Positions 43,364-52,827 are shown, numbered from the stretch's first letter. The stretch is DNA of 64,000 nucleotides from Arcticibacter sp041902385 (GCF_041902385.1 NZ_CP169244.1:1116001-1180000), one strand, 5' to 3'. Notes: a model not told the origin generated them from the letters alone. Numbers and translations are program-made.

Positions 43364-43414
43364 TACTTTATCTTTATCGTGCAGGCAAAGTAAGGCCATT
43401 AAGAATTGAAGGTC

Positions 43415-43438
43415 AAGATGGGTTCGTCGGGCCGATAC
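43415..43438 (-). repeat. Right inverted repeat of the IS66-family element
   Basis: Reverse complement of 39758-39781 at 23 of 24 positions. Confidence 0.9.
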
Positions 43439-43446
43439 GATATAAC
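43439..43446. repeat. Right 8-bp target-site duplication of the IS66-family element
   Basis: GATATAAC, identical to 39750-39757. Confidence 0.9.
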
Positions 43447-43449
43447 AGT

Positions 43450-43484
43450 AACAGGCTGTCCTTTCAGGGGACAGCCTGTTTTCG
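43450..43484 (+). terminator. Terminator hairpin, probably that of gldJ
   Basis: Perfect 12-bp stem AACAGGCTGTCC/GGACAGCCTGTT with a 7-nt loop and a short T-run (TTTT, 43479-43482). Only a plus-direction gene could use it; gldJ is the nearest, now 3.7 kb away because of the IS66 insertion. Confidence 0.65.
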
Positions 43485-43641
43485 TATAAAAACAATTCTG
43501 ATCAGATGATACTAACGCCGGGTCGTGTATTGATCAGGCTGCACTGCTAATGAGATGTGCCCAACCGGGAAAATTGCAGCTTTCTTTTTAACGCACTCAA
43601 AAGGCGTGTTTCTTTACCCCGGCAGAGCGGGCGAGGCCTGC

Positions 43642-44307
43642 CTATTGGGTAAAGGCATATTGAATAAGATTGGCTCCCATTTTTAACGCTTTCTGCCGCG
43701 TGTTCTCTGAGTCGCCCTGATAAGTACCATAGTCTTCCCAGCCGTTGCCGAGGTCGCACTCATACGTATAGAAGCAACACAGCCTTCCTTTGTAAATCAA
43801 CGCAAAGCCCTGTGGTCTTTTGTTGTCGTGCTCATGTATCTTGGGAAGCCCGGATGGGAAACTGAAAGGCCGTTGATATATTGAATGGTTAGCTCCAAGC
43901 TCTTTGAAATCCAGCTCGGGAAAAACCTTCTTCATTTGAGGTCGCACAAAGGGGTCAAGCCCGTAATTATCGTCAATATGAAGGAAGCCGCCACCTGCAA
44001 GGTATCTTCGCAGATTGCGACCTTCCTGTTCAGAAAAGGAGACGTTACCATGTCCCGTCATATAGATGAAAGGGTAATTAAATAACTCCGGGCTGCCCGG
44101 CTCTACTATTCCCTCCTGAGCTTCCAAATTAGTACCAATGCGGTCATTACAGAAAGTGATGAGATTAGGAAGAGCAGTCCGGTTGGCGTACCAGTCTCCT
44201 CCTCCGCTGTATTTAAGACGCCCAAGCCGATAGGAGCGCTTTTTCCAGCCCAAAATAAGCGTAGGCAATAAAGACAGCGAAGTCGACAGGAACTGACGTC
44301 GTCTCAT
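43642..44307 (-). CDS. DUF4159 domain-containing exported protein
   Basis: 221 residues. The N-terminus MRRRQFLSTSLSLLPTLILG resembles a Tat signal (RRxFL). The body has RLGRLKYSGGGDWYANRTAL and FIYMTGHGNVSFSEQEGRNL, AGGGFLHIDDNYGLD, typical of DUF4159, a glutamine-amidotransferase-like fold of unknown role. 3-base gap after rsmE, so probably the same operon. Confidence 0.85.
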   Translation of the reverse strand: MRRRQFLSTSLSLLPTLILGWKKRSYRLGRLKYSGGGDWYANRTALPNLITFCNDRIGTNLEAQEGIVEPGSPELFNYPFIYMTGHGNVSFSEQEGRNLRRYLAGGGFLHIDDNYGLDPFVRPQMKKVFPELDFKELGANHSIYQRPFSFPSGLPKIHEHDNKRPQGFALIYKGRLCCFYTYECDLGNGWEDYGTYQGDSENTRQKALKMGANLIQYAFTQ

Positions 44308-44310
44308 AGG

Positions 44311-45015
44311 CTATCGGTTTAAAAAGTTCACTTCAAAACAGGCTTCTAACCCGGCCGTTTCAGTTCGCAGTCTTGCCGTTCCCAATGATATGGCCTCAGC
44401 TCCCGTGTCGAGCGCCATTTTAAGCTCAGCAGGAGTAAAATCGCCTTCGGGACCTATAAGTATTGTGCAGGGATGAGAAAGGCGAAGAACCGATTTTAAC
44501 GGCAGTTTATCCCCTTCCATACAATGCGCCATAAACGTCTGCATCTTGCTCTTGTTCCTCAGAAGGAACTCCCTGAGATGCACCGGCTCATTAAGTAAGG
44601 GATGATAGGCCTTGAGAGACTGTTTGACAGCCGCTGTAATGATCTTATTCAGGCGGGCAGTCTTTATCTCGCGTCTCTCGGAACGGTCGCAGATTATGGG
44701 ACTTATTTCGTCAATACCAATTTCGGTAGCCTTCTCAAGAAACCACTCAAATCGTTCAATATTCTTAGTAGGTGCTATCCCGATGTGGAGATAATGGCTT
44801 CTCTTTCCATATTCTTCCTGATGCTCAACAATGTTAAGTACCGCTCTTCTGGCATCAGCGTCAGCGAGCATCGCTGTGTAGAAGCCACCTCTTCCGTCTA
44901 CAAGGTATACGGTTTCCCCCACGTTCAGTCTGAGGACCTTTACGCAATGTCGGCTCTCTTCTTCACTTAGGGTGTAAGTGGCACCGGAAATATCAGGAGT
45001 ATAGAAAAGGTGCAT
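44311..45015 (-). CDS. rsmE: 16S rRNA (uracil-1498-N3)-methyltransferase
   Basis: 234-residue SPOUT methyltransferase. MHLFYTPDISGATYTLSEEE at the N-terminus (PUA-like domain), and the knotted C-terminal domain with TILIGPEGDFTPAELKMALD and SLGTARLRTETAGL, the SAM-binding trefoil knot. Length normal. Placed between the CNNM protein and DUF4159 gene in one operon. Confidence 0.93.
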   Translation of the reverse strand: MHLFYTPDISGATYTLSEEESRHCVKVLRLNVGETVYLVDGRGGFYTAMLADADARRAVLNIVEHQEEYGKRSHYLHIGIAPTKNIERFEWFLEKATEIGIDEISPIICDRSERREIKTARLNKIITAAVKQSLKAYHPLLNEPVHLREFLLRNKSKMQTFMAHCMEGDKLPLKSVLRLSHPCTILIGPEGDFTPAELKMALDTGAEAISLGTARLRTETAGLEACFEVNFLNR

Positions 45016-45027
45016 GACCTTTAATTT

Positions 45028-46353
45028 TTAACGTGTATCTACAGCATCCTCGTGGTTGATCACGAGGTCCAGTTTGACAGACTCAACATTCTGCTCAGTC
45101 TTTTTAAGAATAGTGATGGTATATCCGTAAAATTCCTTTCTTTCGCCAACTTCCGGAATTTTGCCGAACAGGTCACCCACCAGGCCTCCTACAGTATCGT
45201 AATCCTCGTCTTCCGGTAAATCATGTGGCAGATATTCATTCACATCATAGATCGTAGCGGAAGCATTAACAATGAACTCGTGATCAGAGACCTTTTCTAC
45301 AATGGGCTTCTCCTCGTCGAACTCGTCCTGAATTTCCCCAACCAGCTCTTCAACGATATCCTCAAGAGTAACCATTCCTGCAGTTCCGCCAAACTCGTCC
45401 AGTACAATTGCTATCTGGATCCGCCTCTGCTGAAACTCCTTCATCAGGTCGTTAATCTTCTTCGTTTCAGGGATGAAGTATGGCTTACGGATAATATCTT
45501 TGAGGATCATCTCCTTCTTCCCGGCAATAATGGGTAGAACATCCTTAGCGTGAATAACACCGATAATTTTATCTATCGTCTCATCATACACGGGAATCCT
45601 CGAATACCCCTCCTTCAATATCGTGTCCAGAACGTCCTCCTCAGGCATATTGATCTCAATGCCCGAAATCTTCGTCCGCGGTACCATGATATTTTTCACC
45701 ACGCGCTCATTGAAATCGAAGACGTTCTTGATCAGCTCATGTTCGTTAATGTCGAGCACTCCGCTCTCCTTACCCTGCTCCAAAAGATACTGAAGTTCTT
45801 CCGAACTGTGCGTAGTCTCATGCACGCCAACATTACTTACACCAAAGAGCTTAAGAACCAGGTTAGCAAAGCCGTTCAGAAGCCAGATAAAAGGCCTGAA
45901 TATAAAATAGAAGAAGTGCAAGGGGAGCGATATCCCCATTGTTATGGCGATCGGCCGCTGAATCGCTATAGACTTTGGCGCCAGCTCACCAAATACGATA
46001 TGGAGAATAGTTATCAATACAAACGCAATGATAGGCGCTGCTGTTGTACTAAAAGATGTTACAAATGCCGTGCCTGCACCGAAAGAGTAAAGCAGGTTAC
46101 TAAGCAAATGCTCCATCACTTCTTCACCAACCCAACCCAGGCCAAGGGAGGCCAGGGTAATACCAAGCTGTGTAGCGGCAAGGTAAGCGTCAAGGTGCTG
46201 CGTAATATGCTTGGCCGTCTTTCCCATCCGACTTCCTGACTTAGCCTGAATTTCGATCTGGGAGGCCCGCACTTTTACAATAGCAAATTCTGCTGCAACG
46301 AAAAAGCCGTTCAGTAATACCAGGAAAAAAGTAAGGAAAATTTGAAACGCCAT
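45028..46353 (-). CDS. CNNM/CBS domain hemolysin-type membrane protein
   Basis: 441 residues: CNNM (DUF21) membrane domain with four hydrophobic segments (about 1-180: FLTFFLVLLNGFFVAAEFAI, THITQHLDAYLAATQLGITL-like), two CBS domains (about 200-330: VVKNIMVPRTKISGIEINMP; RIPVYDETIDKIIGVIHAKD), and a C-terminal CorC_HlyC domain (about 345-430: DEFGGTAGMVTLEDIVEELV). The family handles divalent cations, mainly Mg2+ or Co2+; GldE-type members also serve gliding in some Bacteroidota, which cannot be decided here. Confidence 0.9.
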   Translation of the reverse strand: MAFQIFLTFFLVLLNGFFVAAEFAIVKVRASQIEIQAKSGSRMGKTAKHITQHLDAYLAATQLGITLASLGLGWVGEEVMEHLLSNLLYSFGAGTAFVTSFSTTAAPIIAFVLITILHIVFGELAPKSIAIQRPIAITMGISLPLHFFYFIFRPFIWLLNGFANLVLKLFGVSNVGVHETTHSSEELQYLLEQGKESGVLDINEHELIKNVFDFNERVVKNIMVPRTKISGIEINMPEEDVLDTILKEGYSRIPVYDETIDKIIGVIHAKDVLPIIAGKKEMILKDIIRKPYFIPETKKINDLMKEFQQRRIQIAIVLDEFGGTAGMVTLEDIVEELVGEIQDEFDEEKPIVEKVSDHEFIVNASATIYDVNEYLPHDLPEDEDYDTVGGLVGDLFGKIPEVGERKEFYGYTITILKKTEQNVESVKLDLVINHEDAVDTR

Positions 46354-46357
46354 CTAG

Positions 46358-46912
46358 CTACACTAACTTCGGTATAATAGCATTGTTATACAACTCTATG
46401 CTATCTTGAATAACCTTATAAGCCTCTTCCCTGCCCATAAGCTGCTCAACTGTTACATTCTTATGCTCCAGCGCTTTGTAATCCTGAAAAAATCTCACTA
46501 TCTCTTTCATAGTATGTGGAGGCAGGCTCTCAAGATCGTCAATATAGTTCACTGACATGTCATTCTTAGCCACTGCTATAATCTTGTCATCCTGCTCACC
46601 GTTATCCACCATGTGCATCACACCAATCACCTTCGCTTCGATGACAGACATCGGAAAAACATCCACAGAACAGAGGACCAGGATATCCAGCGGGTCTTCA
46701 TCGTCACAATAAGTCTGAGGAATAAACCCGTAGTTCGCCGGGTACATGACGGAAGAAAATAAGATTCGATCCAGCCTTAAAAGCCCTGAGTCTTTGTCGA
46801 TCTCATACTTTCCTTTTGAACCTTTAGGAATTTCAATGATAGCGTTAACAAAAACAGGTAGTTGCTTGCCTGGGGACACACGGTGCCAGGCATTGTCATT
46901 AGTCATAGTCAT
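46358..46912 (-). CDS. ppa: Inorganic pyrophosphatase
   Basis: Soluble family I pyrophosphatase, 184 residues: FVNAIIEIPKGSKGKYEIDK, PANYGFIPQTYCDDEDPLDI with the metal-binding acidic signature DEDPLDILVL, and IDDLESLPPH. Hydrolyses PPi to drive biosynthesis. The ATG is 14 bases inside the upstream dedA gene. Confidence 0.96.
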   Translation of the reverse strand: MTMTNDNAWHRVSPGKQLPVFVNAIIEIPKGSKGKYEIDKDSGLLRLDRILFSSVMYPANYGFIPQTYCDDEDPLDILVLCSVDVFPMSVIEAKVIGVMHMVDNGEQDDKIIAVAKNDMSVNYIDDLESLPPHTMKEIVRFFQDYKALEHKNVTVEQLMGREEAYKVIQDSIELYNNAIIPKLV

Positions 46913-47576
46913 TTATATTTTCGTTCAACTTCTTATTCTGAGTTTTGTTTAAAAGAAATTTTCTTTTAAAATAAGTCCATACCAGAGGGATCGCAGTGAT
47001 AAGGATGAATCCTACAATGATATATAACAGATACTGATCTATTTGTTTTTCGAAGCGCTTCCCCAGAAAAAAACCCAATAAAGTTAAGGATGACACCCAT
47101 AATACAGCTCCTGATATATTATAGAACGTAAACTTTCTTACATTAACACCTATTACTCCAGCTACAATAGGCGCAAAAGTTCTTACTATCGGAATAAACC
47201 GCCCCATGATTAGAGCGAAAGCGCCCTGCTTTTCGTAGTATTCTTCTGCTGCCCGGATATACTTCTTCTTGAAAAAGAAAGAATCCTTCCGAAGGTACAG
47301 CACCGGGCCAGTCTTTTTTCCAAACCAGTAACCTACGAAATTACCCAAAACAGCGGCAGCTATCAATCCCCCCACCAGCGCGTAAATAGACGCATCGAGC
47401 CGTCCCGTTGCAACGAACATTCCTGCGAGAAACAATAAATAATCGCCAGGTAGGAAGAACCCGAAGAACAAGCCCGTCTCAGCAAACACCACGAATAACA
47501 CAAGATAGAAACCACCTTCTCTCAAAAGACGTTCGGGGTTAATAAATTGTTGCAGGTAATCCCAGAGCTCGTACAT
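46899..47576 (-). CDS. DedA family membrane protein
   Basis: 225 residues; VTT/SNARE-associated domain with GLFFGFFLPGDYLLFLAGMF, FVGYWFGKKTGP and the conserved arginine-containing GRFIPIVRTFAPIVAGV. DedA proteins act in membrane homeostasis and lipid carrier recycling. A palindrome lies just before the start codon. Confidence 0.9.
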   Translation of the reverse strand: MYELWDYLQQFINPERLLREGGFYLVLFVVFAETGLFFGFFLPGDYLLFLAGMFVATGRLDASIYALVGGLIAAAVLGNFVGYWFGKKTGPVLYLRKDSFFFKKKYIRAAEEYYEKQGAFALIMGRFIPIVRTFAPIVAGVIGVNVRKFTFYNISGAVLWVSSLTLLGFFLGKRFEKQIDQYLLYIIVGFILITAIPLVWTYFKRKFLLNKTQNKKLNENINDYD

Positions 47577-47582
47577 AAATGT

Positions 47583-47604
47583 ATATTCGTAAAGCTACGA
47601 ATAT
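47583..47604. promoter_or_regulatory. Perfect inverted repeat between nuoN and dedA
   Basis: ATATTCGTA-AAGC-TACGAATAT: 9-bp arms, 4-nt loop. It is 7 bases upstream of the dedA ATG. On the minus strand no T-run follows, so it is more like an operator/5'-leader hairpin than a terminator. Confidence 0.45.
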
Positions 47605-47631
47605 TAAAATAATTTTTGAGTTTAATATGGA

Positions 47632-49008
47632 TCAAATCAGGCTCGCGACCAGATCCGGATAAATACCAAGGATTATAGTGACTATTGCTGAAAAAGCAAG
47701 GACTACCTTATAGTAGGCCGGAACAACCAGCGCAACCCTTTCCTCTTGCTTGAAATACATGGCTACAATAACCCTGAAGTAGTAAAATATGGCGATTACC
47801 GCATTTACCACTGCAAACACCACCAGAATAGTATGATAACTCGCAAGACTCCTGCTAAACATCATAAACTTGCCGACGAAGCCCGCGGTAAGAGGAATTC
47901 CAGCAAGAGACAGCATGGATACAGTGAGGCAGAAGGCGAGTAACCGATTCTTTCTTCCCAGTCCGTTAAAGCTGTCGAAACTATCGTTGCCTGTTTCGCG
48001 CTGCAACAAAATAAGTACAGCAAACGCTATGATTGATGCAACCGAGTAGGCAGCAGCATAAACAAACAGAGCATTGTCAGACGAGCCATCTAGTGTGATC
48101 AGGCCAAACAGCATATAGCCCGCATGGGAGATGCTGGAATAAGCGAGCATCCGCTTGAAGTGCTGCTGGTAGATCGCTGTGATGTTCCCAATCAGCAGGG
48201 AGAGCGCGGCAATAACAACTAATATAGGAATTATAAACTCCTGCTTCACTACGAAGCAGTTTAGCATGATCCGCAGAAACGCAGCAAAGCCGGCTGTCTT
48301 CACTACGGTACTCATATAGGCAGTGATCAAAGACGGCGAGCCTTCGTAAACATCAGGGGTCCAGAAGTGAAAAGGCGCAGCACCAACCTTAAAGCACATT
48401 CCGATTAGCATCAAAATAATACCAGTGTATAACAACGGAGATGGCTTTTGAGTCGCGGTAATATAATCACGGATTCCCTGGATATCGAAAGAGCCTGACG
48501 CACCATATAATAGCGCAATGCCGAACAAAAGAAAACCTGTAGAAAAAGCGCCCATTAGAAAATACTTCAAGGCCGCCTCATTCGAGGAGAAGTCTTTCTT
48601 CCGAATACCTGCAAGGATGTACATGCACACCGACATAATCTCTATTCCTATGAACAGCATCGAGAGATTATGGAAAGAAACCATCAGGATGATGCCTGCC
48701 AGAGAGAATAGAATTAAGGCGTAATATTCAGCAACATTGGCACTAATCTTTTCGAAATAGTCGCGTGACAAGAGCAAAATAAGAAAAGTAGTAAAAATTG
48801 TGATCCCCGAAAACGCAACAGCAAAGTTGTCGAAATGCATCATGTTGCTGAAGATCGGCTCTGCAAAGCGGTTCCATTCAGAAGTAGATAATATGAAAGC
48901 CAGTGCCAGCCCAAGTAAACTTACAGGCAGCAGCGCTCTCTTGGCCTTGAATAGTCCTAGATATAAAATAAGAAGTGCTAATAAGGATATCGTAATTAAT
49001 GCATTCAT
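47632..49008 (-). CDS. nuoN: NADH-quinone oxidoreductase subunit N
   Basis: 458-residue antiporter-like membrane subunit of complex I, about 14 transmembrane helices. The NuoN signature ANVAEYYALILFSLAGIILM and GAAPFHFWTPDVYEGSPSL (conserved loop between helices), plus KRMLAYSSISHAGYMLFGL with the key lysine. Last gene of the nuo operon. Confidence 0.94.
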   Translation of the reverse strand: MNALITISLLALLILYLGLFKAKRALLPVSLLGLALAFILSTSEWNRFAEPIFSNMMHFDNFAVAFSGITIFTTFLILLLSRDYFEKISANVAEYYALILFSLAGIILMVSFHNLSMLFIGIEIMSVCMYILAGIRKKDFSSNEAALKYFLMGAFSTGFLLFGIALLYGASGSFDIQGIRDYITATQKPSPLLYTGIILMLIGMCFKVGAAPFHFWTPDVYEGSPSLITAYMSTVVKTAGFAAFLRIMLNCFVVKQEFIIPILVVIAALSLLIGNITAIYQQHFKRMLAYSSISHAGYMLFGLITLDGSSDNALFVYAAAYSVASIIAFAVLILLQRETGNDSFDSFNGLGRKNRLLAFCLTVSMLSLAGIPLTAGFVGKFMMFSRSLASYHTILVVFAVVNAVIAIFYYFRVIVAMYFKQEERVALVVPAYYKVVLAFSAIVTIILGIYPDLVASLI

Positions 49009-49029
49009 TTTCCTTAATCTGTTTTTGAA

Positions 49030-50508
49030 CTAGAAATTGATACTGGTTCCGTGCATCCTGCCTTCTACCAGTTGAACAAGCGACCTCACCGCAGCCTCCG
49101 AAATATGAAGGATCGGCTTCGGGTAAACTCCGATCACGACCACAAAGACACACAATATTACGAGCACCAGCTTCTCTAGTCCGTCAATATCTTTAAAGCT
49201 GTTAGTCCGTTCATTTGTACCACCCAGCATAACGCGCTGATACATCCTGAGCATGTAAACCGCCCCGAAAATAATAGTGAGACCTGCAATTACCGCCGCG
49301 TAAATATTATACTCTGACAAGCCCAGCAGCAATAGGTACTCACCTATGAAACCATTAGTAAGCGGTAATGCTATTGTTCCCAGTAAAATGATGAGAAAAG
49401 TGATCGCATACTGCGGAGCCACAGAGGCTATGCCACCCATGCCTTCTGTATCACGGGTCTGTAAACGGCGGATGAGAATATCGGCTATAAAGAACAATCC
49501 AACTACATTGATCCCATGATTAAGCATCTGAATCATCGCTCCCTGCAAGCTCTCAACATTCCATACAAACAAACCTGCAGCAATGAGCCCTACGTGGCCG
49601 ATAGATGAATAAGCAATAAGCCTCTTGATATCCTTTTGGGTAAAAGCGATAATAGAAGCGTAAACTATCCCCACGATAGAAAGCATTAAAACCCAGGGCC
49701 CCCACTGAAGGTAGCCGAGCGGCACCACGGGGATAAGCCACCTGATCACCCCGTAAACGCCCATCTTTAGCATGATTCCAGCCAAAAGCATGCTCCCTGC
49801 TGTCGGAGCCTCCGTGTAAGTGTCGGGCTGCCATGTATGGAACGGAAAAACAGGCATCTTAATAGCAAATGCGAGGAAGAATGCCAGGAATACCCATCCC
49901 TGAGCACCAGGGCTCACCGAAGAATGGTAGAAAGATTGTAATCCAAAGTATCCGTCGGGAGTATGAGCACCGACGTAAATAATACCGAGCAGCATGATCA
50001 GACTCCCGAATACTGTGTATATGAAAAACTTCATATTAACACGAATCCTGTTCTCTCCTCCCCACATTCCACATATGAAGTAGACAGGAATCAGTGCAGC
50101 TTCCCAGCCAAGATAAAACAAGAAAGCGTCGAGTGCAGTGAACACCAGCAAAAGCCCGCTCTGCATAAACAAGATGAGACCATAAAACGCGCCGGGGCTT
50201 CTATAGCTGTTCTTAAAACTCGAAAGGATGATCAGTGGCACCAAAACATTCGTCAGGAGTACCAGAATCATGCTGATTCCGTCTATACCCGCCTGGAAAC
50301 GGATCCCAAAAGAAAGAAACCAGGGGTAGTCATAAACAAACTGGGGAGCAGCAGAATCGGGATTAAAAAGGGAAAGAAGATAGGCAGTAAGTCCTAATGA
50401 TAATACAGACGAAACAAAGGCGACTGTTCTTGCCTGTTGAGATTTACCAAACAACGATGCAGCAAGAGCACCAATCAGAGGTAAAAATATAAGCAGTAAA
50501 ATTTCCAT
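49030..50508 (-). CDS. nuoM: NADH-quinone oxidoreductase subunit M
   Basis: 492-residue antiporter-like subunit: VIRWLIPVVPLGYLQWGPWV region, the channel lysine/histidine segment FPFHTWQPDTYTEAPTAGSM and IKRLIAYSSIGHVGLIAAG, and LGWEAALIPVYFICGMWGGE. About 14 helices, length normal. Confidence 0.95.
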   Translation of the reverse strand: MEILLLIFLPLIGALAASLFGKSQQARTVAFVSSVLSLGLTAYLLSLFNPDSAAPQFVYDYPWFLSFGIRFQAGIDGISMILVLLTNVLVPLIILSSFKNSYRSPGAFYGLILFMQSGLLLVFTALDAFLFYLGWEAALIPVYFICGMWGGENRIRVNMKFFIYTVFGSLIMLLGIIYVGAHTPDGYFGLQSFYHSSVSPGAQGWVFLAFFLAFAIKMPVFPFHTWQPDTYTEAPTAGSMLLAGIMLKMGVYGVIRWLIPVVPLGYLQWGPWVLMLSIVGIVYASIIAFTQKDIKRLIAYSSIGHVGLIAAGLFVWNVESLQGAMIQMLNHGINVVGLFFIADILIRRLQTRDTEGMGGIASVAPQYAITFLIILLGTIALPLTNGFIGEYLLLLGLSEYNIYAAVIAGLTIIFGAVYMLRMYQRVMLGGTNERTNSFKDIDGLEKLVLVILCVFVVVIGVYPKPILHISEAAVRSLVQLVEGRMHGTSINF

Positions 50509-50530
50509 TTAGTTTTCCTATTCTTCTCTG

Positions 50531-52441
50531 TTATATTTTGTAAAATCCATATACCAATAAGGCGACAATACCTGCCACCATCATGAATATGTAAAAGCCG
50601 ATGTTTCCAGTCTGGACGAGACGGAGGCCTCTCCCAGCCCAGGTTGTACACTTACCTAGTCCGTTGACAATGCCGTCAATAAAAGCCTTGTCTACTATCC
50701 TGTAAAAGAATCCGGAGATCGCATTCAAGGGTCGGGTTACCAGAAGGTCATAGAGCTCATCTATGTAATACTTGTTATAGGACAGGCGAGCCAGGAACCC
50801 TCTGTCTGAATGATCAGGCACTGGCACGTGTCCGTTCTTCACATACCGGATATAAGCAACCAGGGCTGCCAGGAAAGCACCGATAACCGATACCCCCATT
50901 AGCATGTATTCCGTGGAATGATCAAGAGGATGGCTAGCGACCAGACCTGCTGATTTAGAAAAAACAGGCGAAAGGTACTCTGCCAGCCAGTGGTGCCCTC
51001 CAAGGACCTCCGGGACCCCTATAAAACCTCCTGCAGCTGACAAGACAGCGAGGACAATCAATGGGCCTGTCATAGAAACAGGTGACTCGTGCAAATGATG
51101 TTCCTGTTCGTGCGTGCCCCTGAATTGCCCGTTAAAGGTCAGAAACATCATTCTGAACATATAAAAGGCAGTGAAAACAGCACCAACCACACCTATAACC
51201 CAGAATACTTTATTATGCTCAAAAGCATGGGCAAGAATCTCATCCTTAGAGAAAAATCCCGAAAAAGGTGGAATACCGGAGATCGCTATGGTTCCTGTTA
51301 ACATCGTCAAAAACGTCACAGGCAGCTTTCTTCTTAAACCTCCCATCATCCGCATATCCTGCTCATTACTCATAGCATGGATCACAGACCCTGCCCCTAA
51401 GAAAAGCAGGGCTTTAAAGAACGCATGAGTGATCACATGGAAAAAGGCACCGGTATAGGCTCCAACGCCTAATCCGAGGAACATATACCCAAGCTGAGAA
51501 ACAGTGGAATACGCAAGCACCTTTTTGATATCCGTCTGCGAAATCGCGATGGTTGCTGCGAGAATAGCAGTTGCCAGCCCAATAACAGCTACCACATTGA
51601 GTGTGAGCGGAGCGAGAGTAAACAGAATATTAGAACGGGCGATCATGTAAATTCCCGCTGTCACCATAGTAGCGGCGTGGATCAGCGCCGATACAGGGGT
51701 AGGGCCGGCCATTGCATCGGGCAACCAGGTAAACAGAGGGATTTGTGCAGACTTTCCCGTTGCACCTACAAATAGGAGGAGTGTGATGGCCACAAGTATA
51801 GGCGCACCTGATTTCATTGTCTCCGCCCTGGTAAACACTTCGGTGAATTCAAGGCTGCCAAACACCCGGAATATAAGAAAGATCGCAATCAGGAAACCCA
51901 GATCTCCTATCCTGTTCATCACAAATGCCTTCTTTGCCGCACCAGCATAGGACGGGTTCTTGAACCAGAAACCGATTAACAAGTAAGAACAGAGTCCCAC
52001 TCCTTCCCAACCTATAAACATCACCACAAAATTGGATCCAAGTACTAACAACAACATGAAGAACACAAACAGGTTCAAATAGGAAAAGAACTTTGCATAG
52101 CCCTTATCTTCATGCATATAGCCGATTGAGTAAATATGAATGAGAAATCCAACGCCTGTGACGATCAATAACATTAAGGCACTGAGGTGGTCAATTTGAA
52201 ATGCAAACGTGACAGAGAGGCTGCCGGTTTCAATCCAGTTAAACAGAGTTCGATGAGCAGAAACAGCACCGGAGTGATTAAGCTCTAGAAAAATGCCAGT
52301 ACTGACACCAAACGATAAGAGAACAGCCACACAAGCCGTCAATCCCACAAGCCCCTTGGGTAAAACATTCCTTCCAAAGCCGTTTATTAAAAAGCCGATC
52401 AACGGAAATAAAGGAACAAGCCAGACTAAATTATTCCACAT
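50531..52441 (-). CDS. nuoL: NADH-quinone oxidoreductase subunit L
   Basis: 636-residue antiporter-like subunit with the long C-terminal amphipathic helix. SIGYMHEDKGYAKFFSYLNL, WEGVGLCSYLLIGFWFKNPS, and KSAQIPLFTWLPDAMAGPTP are diagnostic. About 16 helices; the lateral helix covers the last 150 residues. Confidence 0.95.
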   Translation of the reverse strand: MWNNLVWLVPLFPLIGFLINGFGRNVLPKGLVGLTACVAVLLSFGVSTGIFLELNHSGAVSAHRTLFNWIETGSLSVTFAFQIDHLSALMLLIVTGVGFLIHIYSIGYMHEDKGYAKFFSYLNLFVFFMLLLVLGSNFVVMFIGWEGVGLCSYLLIGFWFKNPSYAGAAKKAFVMNRIGDLGFLIAIFLIFRVFGSLEFTEVFTRAETMKSGAPILVAITLLLFVGATGKSAQIPLFTWLPDAMAGPTPVSALIHAATMVTAGIYMIARSNILFTLAPLTLNVVAVIGLATAILAATIAISQTDIKKVLAYSTVSQLGYMFLGLGVGAYTGAFFHVITHAFFKALLFLGAGSVIHAMSNEQDMRMMGGLRRKLPVTFLTMLTGTIAISGIPPFSGFFSKDEILAHAFEHNKVFWVIGVVGAVFTAFYMFRMMFLTFNGQFRGTHEQEHHLHESPVSMTGPLIVLAVLSAAGGFIGVPEVLGGHHWLAEYLSPVFSKSAGLVASHPLDHSTEYMLMGVSVIGAFLAALVAYIRYVKNGHVPVPDHSDRGFLARLSYNKYYIDELYDLLVTRPLNAISGFFYRIVDKAFIDGIVNGLGKCTTWAGRGLRLVQTGNIGFYIFMMVAGIVALLVYGFYKI

Positions 52442-52497
52442 GAATATGTTCGTATAAATGTATATTCTATTACTTAACTATAATTCCGGTTCCCTCA

Positions 52498-52827
52498 CTA
52501 CCACTTTAACCTGTTCAGTACATTCACATCAGTTGAGTTTGTGTTCCGGTAGATCATTACGATAATTGCCAGGCCTACGGCTACTTCAGCCGCTGCCAGT
52601 GCCATAATAAAAAAGACGAAAACCTGTCCGGCAGCATCTCCCCGGTATGCAGAGAAAGCGGTCAGCAGTAAATTTACCGCGTTCAGCATCAGCTCCACAG
52701 ACATGAAGATCACGATGGCATTTCTTCTGATCAGAACACCCATCACCCCTATCGAGAATATAACTGCACTCAGTAAAATATAGTGATTTAAAGGAACCCC
52801 TTGAATTGCGTGAGTAACTGTTTCCAT
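52498..52827 (-). CDS. nuoK: NADH-quinone oxidoreductase subunit K
   Basis: 109 residues, three transmembrane helices. GVMGVLIRRNAIVIFMSVEL contains the conserved glutamate of NuoK; AAAEVAVGLAIIVMIYRN the second. Overlaps nuoJ by one base. Confidence 0.94.
   Translation of the reverse strand: METVTHAIQGVPLNHYILLSAVIFSIGVMGVLIRRNAIVIFMSVELMLNAVNLLLTAFSAYRGDAAGQVFVFFIMALAAAEVAVGLAIIVMIYRNTNSTDVNVLNRLKW

Larger units (their letters stand above)
39758..43438. mobile_element. IS66-family insertion sequence (interrupted by a second IS)
   Basis: Terminal inverted repeats: 39758-39781 (GTATCCGCCCGACGAACCCATCTT) and 43415-43438, 23 of 24 bases matching as reverse complements. Flanked by the 8-bp duplication GATATAAC (39750-39757 and 43439-43446), the usual IS66 length. 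It encodes tnpA, tnpB and tnpC on the minus strand. Total 3681 bp; without the inner element and its duplication (1427 bp) it is 2254 bp. It inserted between gldJ and a terminator hairpin that probably belongs to gldJ. Confidence 0.93.
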
